In this document: one piece after another, positions 61,402 through 64,000 of the stretch
Layout of the letters: each line of letters opens with the position of its first letter
Position numbering within the stretch: the first letter of the stretch is position 1
Origin: an uncultured Opitutia bacterium
GTDB lineage: Bacteria > Verrucomicrobiota > Verrucomicrobiia > Opitutales > Opitutaceae
NCBI GenBank assembly: GCA_903881475.1
Contig: CAIRTK010000081.1
Coordinates: forward strand, 30,430-94,429
DNA length: 64,000 bases
Direction of reading: 5' to 3'
The notes under the pieces: generated by a model
Databases searched by the model: none
What the model saw: the letters and a program-made list of their open reading frames with translations, nothing else
Told to the model about the DNA's origin: nothing
Position numbers and translations under genes: made by a program

Positions 61402-62553
61402 TCACGACAGCGCGCGCAACTGGGTGTGGGCGAGCCAGGGATCGACCTTCGTCAGAAGGAACCCGGCCCACATCCCGCGCAGGCGTCGGTACCACGTCTG
61501 GCTTTGGCGCCAGTCCTGCAGCGTGATTTCCATGGCGTGCCGCTGATCGGCGGCGAACAGCTTCCGGCCTGCCGCCGCGAGCGTGGCGTCATCGAAGCGC
61601 ACCATCAGCTCGTAGTTGATGCCGAAGGAACGCGCATCAAGATTCGAGGAGCCGGCGAAGACCGTGTCGTCCACGGTCGCGAGCTTGGAGTGCAGGATCT
61701 GCGGCTGGTACTCCCAAATTCTCACGCCGGCCCGGAGCAGTGACCCGTAGCGGGCGCGGCCGGCCAGCAGGGCGAGCGGCACGTCGCTTTTTCCGGCCAG
61801 CAGGAGTTCCACGGTGCCGCCGCGGCGCGCGACACGCCGCAGGGCGAGGCGCAGGCGGAAGCTGGGGATGAAATAGCTCGAAATGATCTGCACGTGCCGG
61901 GCTGATTTGAGCTGCCGGAGCAACTGGGCGCGAAAGCGGTTGTGTCCCAGCCGCGGGCCGCTGAGCAGGACCGGCCCGCCGCGCCCGGCGTGGAGCGGAT
62001 GCCGCAGCGGGTAACGGAGGCGCCGGAACAGCCGGTGATGCAGGCCCGACGCGGTGAACATGCCGTCGAAGGCGGCCGCCAGCTGGCGGAGGGCCGCCGG
62101 CGTGTGCAGTTCCACCCCCAGGTCGCGCCAGCCGTGGGTGACGCCATCGCCATCGTACTCGTCGCCGATGTTGTAACCGCCGATGAAAGCGACGGCGTCG
62201 TCGACCAGCAGCAGCTTGCGGTGGTTGCGCAGGGCGAAGAGCCGCCAGGTCAGGGGATTGAAGACGCGCGGCTCGCCGCCGGCGTGCTGAAGCTCGCGCC
62301 AGTAGTCCGCGGGCAGGCCCGAGCAACCAAAGGCGTCGAGCAGCAGCTGTACGCGGACCCCGCGCCGCGCCGCGGCGGTCAGGGCGGCCCGAAAGCGGTC
62401 GCCGGTCCCGTCGGCGCGATAAATGTAATATTCCAGGCGGATCGAGTGTCGGGCCCTGGCCACGGCGGCCAGCATCCGCTCAAAGGCCTCCGCCCCGGTC
62501 GGCAGCCAGCGCGGGGCGGGAACGGCAGCTGGGGCGGAAGTGGGGTGGGCCAT
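61402..62553 (-). CDS. phospholipase D-like cardiolipin synthase
   Basis: 383 residues with two HKD motifs: NHRKLLLVDDAVAFIGGYNI (about residues 109-128) and LHSKLATVDDTVFAGSSNLD (about 287-306), each followed by the GxxN/S pattern. There are no N-terminal membrane helices, which resembles ClsB/ClsC more than ClsA. It should join phosphatidyl groups to make cardiolipin or a related anionic lipid. It opens with AAVPAPRWLPTGAEAFERML. Confidence 0.9.
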   Translation of the reverse strand: MAHPTSAPAAVPAPRWLPTGAEAFERMLAAVARARHSIRLEYYIYRADGTGDRFRAALTAAARRGVRVQLLLDAFGCSGLPADYWRELQHAGGEPRVFNPLTWRLFALRNHRKLLLVDDAVAFIGGYNIGDEYDGDGVTHGWRDLGVELHTPAALRQLAAAFDGMFTASGLHHRLFRRLRYPLRHPLHAGRGGPVLLSGPRLGHNRFRAQLLRQLKSARHVQIISSYFIPSFRLRLALRRVARRGGTVELLLAGKSDVPLALLAGRARYGSLLRAGVRIWEYQPQILHSKLATVDDTVFAGSSNLDARSFGINYELMVRFDDATLAAAGRKLFAADQRHAMEITLQDWRQSQTWYRRLRGMWAGFLLTKVDPWLAHTQLRALS

Positions 62554-62631
62554 GCTTAGCTCAGACCGAGCCGGACGGGGACGGTTGCCGACGAAATCGC
62601 CTCACTCCCCGCGGTGCGCGGGGCGCAATCA

Positions 62632-63915
62632 TTATGTCAGGTTGAGCACGGCATACGTCCGCTTTCCCTTCCGCAGGAGAACGTACCTGCCGAACAGGAG
62701 ATCGGCAGGGGCGAGGGTGCGGCCGGCCTCCGTGGCGCGGACATTGTTTACGTAGATGCCGCCGCCTTCGATATCCTTGCGGGCCTGGCCCTTCGAGGCC
62801 GCGAGGCCGGCGAGCACGAGCAGCTCGGTCAGCGCCCCGCCGGCGCCGTCGAGCGTCGCGGGATCGAGGCGCTTGGTCGGGATCTCGCCGACGACGTCGT
62901 GGAAAACCGCCTCGCTGATGCCAGCGAGCGAGCCGCCGAACAGGATTTCGCTGGCCTTGAGCGCGGCCGCGAGCGCTTCGGGGCCGTGGACGAGGGTGAG
63001 CAGTTCACGGCCGAGCGCCTTTTGGGCGGCGCGGGCGCCGGGATTGGCCTGCATCTCCGCCTCGAGGGCGGTGATCTCGTCGCGGGATAGGAAGGTCAGC
63101 ACCTTGAGCAGCTTGACGACATCGGCGTCGTCCGCGTTGACGAAAAACTGGTAGAAGCGGTAGGGCGAGGTGCGCTTCGGATCGAGCCACACGGCGCCGC
63201 TGGCGGATTTGCCGTACTTGGTGCCGTCGGCCTTCGTGAGCAGCGGGAAGACGAGGCCCCAGGCCGTGAGGCTGCCGCCGTGCTTCTTGCGGATGAGATC
63301 GGTGCCGGCGGTGATATTGCCCCACTGGTCGGTCGCGCCGACCTGTAGTTCGCACTTTGCCGCCTCGCGCAGGTGGAGAAAATCATGGGCCTGCAGCAGC
63401 ATGTAGCTGAATTCCGTGTAGCTGATGCCGCCCTCGCCCTCGAGCCGGGAGCGGACGCTGTCCTTCGCGATCATGACATTGACGGAAAAATGCTTTCCCA
63501 CATCGCGCAGGAACTCGAGGAAGGTGACGGGCGCCGTCCAAGTGGCGTTGTCGACCAGGCGCGCGGGGTTGGCGGGGGCGTGAAAATCGAGGAAACGGGC
63601 GAGCTGTTCCTTGATCGCGGCGATATTGTGGGCGACTTGCTCGGGGGTCTGGAGGTTGCGCTCGGAGGATTTGCCCGACGGGTCGCCGACCATGCCGGTG
63701 GCCCCGCCGGCGAGGGCGATCGGGTGGTGGCCGGCAAGCTGGAAGCGGCGCAGGGCGAGGAGCGGCACCAGGTTGCCGACATGGAGGGAGTCCGCCGTGG
63801 GGTCGAAGCCGCAGTAAAGCGTCACCGGGCCCTGGGCGAGGCGCTGCTGGAGCGCCGCGAGGTCGGTGCAATCGGCATAGAGGCCGCGCCACTGGAGGTC
63901 TTCGAGGATCGTCAT
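62632..63915 (-). CDS. tyrS: tyrosyl-tRNA synthetase
   Basis: 427 residues from the ATG at 63915; the ATG 14 codons upstream is less likely because conserved TyrRS sequence begins at LEDLQWRGLYADCTDLAAL. Class I signature DSLHVGNLVPL (HIGH equivalent, HVGN) near residue 45, GGATGMVGDPSGKSSERNL, YMLLQAHDFLHL, QVGATDQWGNITAGTDLIRK and the KMSKS equivalent KYGKSASGAVWLD. A C-terminal S4-type RNA-binding domain ends the protein (LAASKGQARKDIEGGGIYVN). It charges tRNA-Tyr. Confidence 0.97.
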   Translation of the reverse strand: MTILEDLQWRGLYADCTDLAALQQRLAQGPVTLYCGFDPTADSLHVGNLVPLLALRRFQLAGHHPIALAGGATGMVGDPSGKSSERNLQTPEQVAHNIAAIKEQLARFLDFHAPANPARLVDNATWTAPVTFLEFLRDVGKHFSVNVMIAKDSVRSRLEGEGGISYTEFSYMLLQAHDFLHLREAAKCELQVGATDQWGNITAGTDLIRKKHGGSLTAWGLVFPLLTKADGTKYGKSASGAVWLDPKRTSPYRFYQFFVNADDADVVKLLKVLTFLSRDEITALEAEMQANPGARAAQKALGRELLTLVHGPEALAAALKASEILFGGSLAGISEAVFHDVVGEIPTKRLDPATLDGAGGALTELLVLAGLAASKGQARKDIEGGGIYVNNVRATEAGRTLAPADLLFGRYVLLRKGKRTYAVLNLT

Positions 63916-63975
63916 GGGAACGCCAAGGGTTATTCGCGGGCGGTGGGGGAGGGTCAAGGGGAAGGTGCGGCGAGT

Positions 63976-64000
63976 CCCCCCCCCCCCCCCCCCCCCCCCC
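63976..64000. other. homopolymer of 25 C at the window end
   Basis: The last 25 bases are all C. This is not credible chromosomal sequence in this context and probably marks a sequencing or assembly artefact at a contig end. It should not be used for annotation of the tyrS upstream region. Confidence 0.85.

Overview
The window is a high-GC, gene-dense bacterial chromosome segment. Several traits together point to Verrucomicrobiota, most likely an Opitutaceae-type soil or water bacterium: a PEP-CTERM protein built of autotransporter-type beta repeats, a zwf-opcA pair, a GAF-fused PilB-type ATPase, an rpsP-trmD-rplS block without rimM, a BNR sialidase-like protein, and many palindromic intergenic repeats. 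This placement is inference; there is no rRNA in the window. Genes are mostly housekeeping, with one clearly foreign block.

Layout. 1-1.2 kb: end of truB, ribF, then tRNA-Val(GAC). 1.15-1.8 kb: remnant of a tyrosine integrase lying against that tRNA, bounded by an 11-bp direct repeat. 1.8-5.8 kb: an exported protein of unknown function, a prolyl oligopeptidase, a membrane protein and a small unknown protein. 6.1-9.5 kb: tetR-emrB-emrA-like efflux operon (minus strand) with a palindromic operator candidate. 9.7-13.5 kb: membrane-bound class III cyclase and recN. 13.6-17.3 kb: cytochrome c maturation operon (lipoprotein, ResB, CcsA). 17.5-22.3 kb: 5-oxoproline (pyroglutamate) operon pxpB-pxpC-pxpA-DUF969-DUF979-pcp. 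22.3-27.2 kb: PEP-CTERM beta-repeat protein, ychF, rpsP, trmD, rplS. 27.3-35.8 kb: transketolase, then marR plus a tripartite RND pump. 36-41.5 kb: AsmA-like protein and an Aas-like acyltransferase/acyl-ACP synthetase fusion. 41.5-43.5 kb: an integron cassette array without a visible integrase (CALIN), with three well-formed attC sites, two degenerate ones and four small cassette genes. 43.5-51 kb: ppk2, kdgK, a GlcD-like flavoprotein, a sialidase-like protein, a GNAT acetyltransferase and an MFS exporter. 51.4-64 kb: smc, GAF-PilB ATPase, yraN, zwf-opcA, VOC protein, a cardiolipin synthase-like PLD protein and tyrS. The window ends in a run of 25 C residues that looks like an artefact.

How the genes work together. 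The 5-oxoproline operon makes a complete salvage route: Pcp frees pyroglutamate from peptide N-termini, the two DUF membrane proteins are transporter candidates, and PxpABC opens the ring to glutamate. zwf and opcA feed the oxidative pentose phosphate pathway, which tkt also serves. The two drug-efflux operons each carry their own regulator gene (tetR, marR).

The most unusual content is the CALIN at 41.6-43.4 kb and the dense set of intergenic palindromes. These include GTAGGGCG elements that supply the stop codons of two convergent genes, one element nested inside another, and two copies of a composite CCACGAAG/CCACGGAT palindrome with identical nesting.
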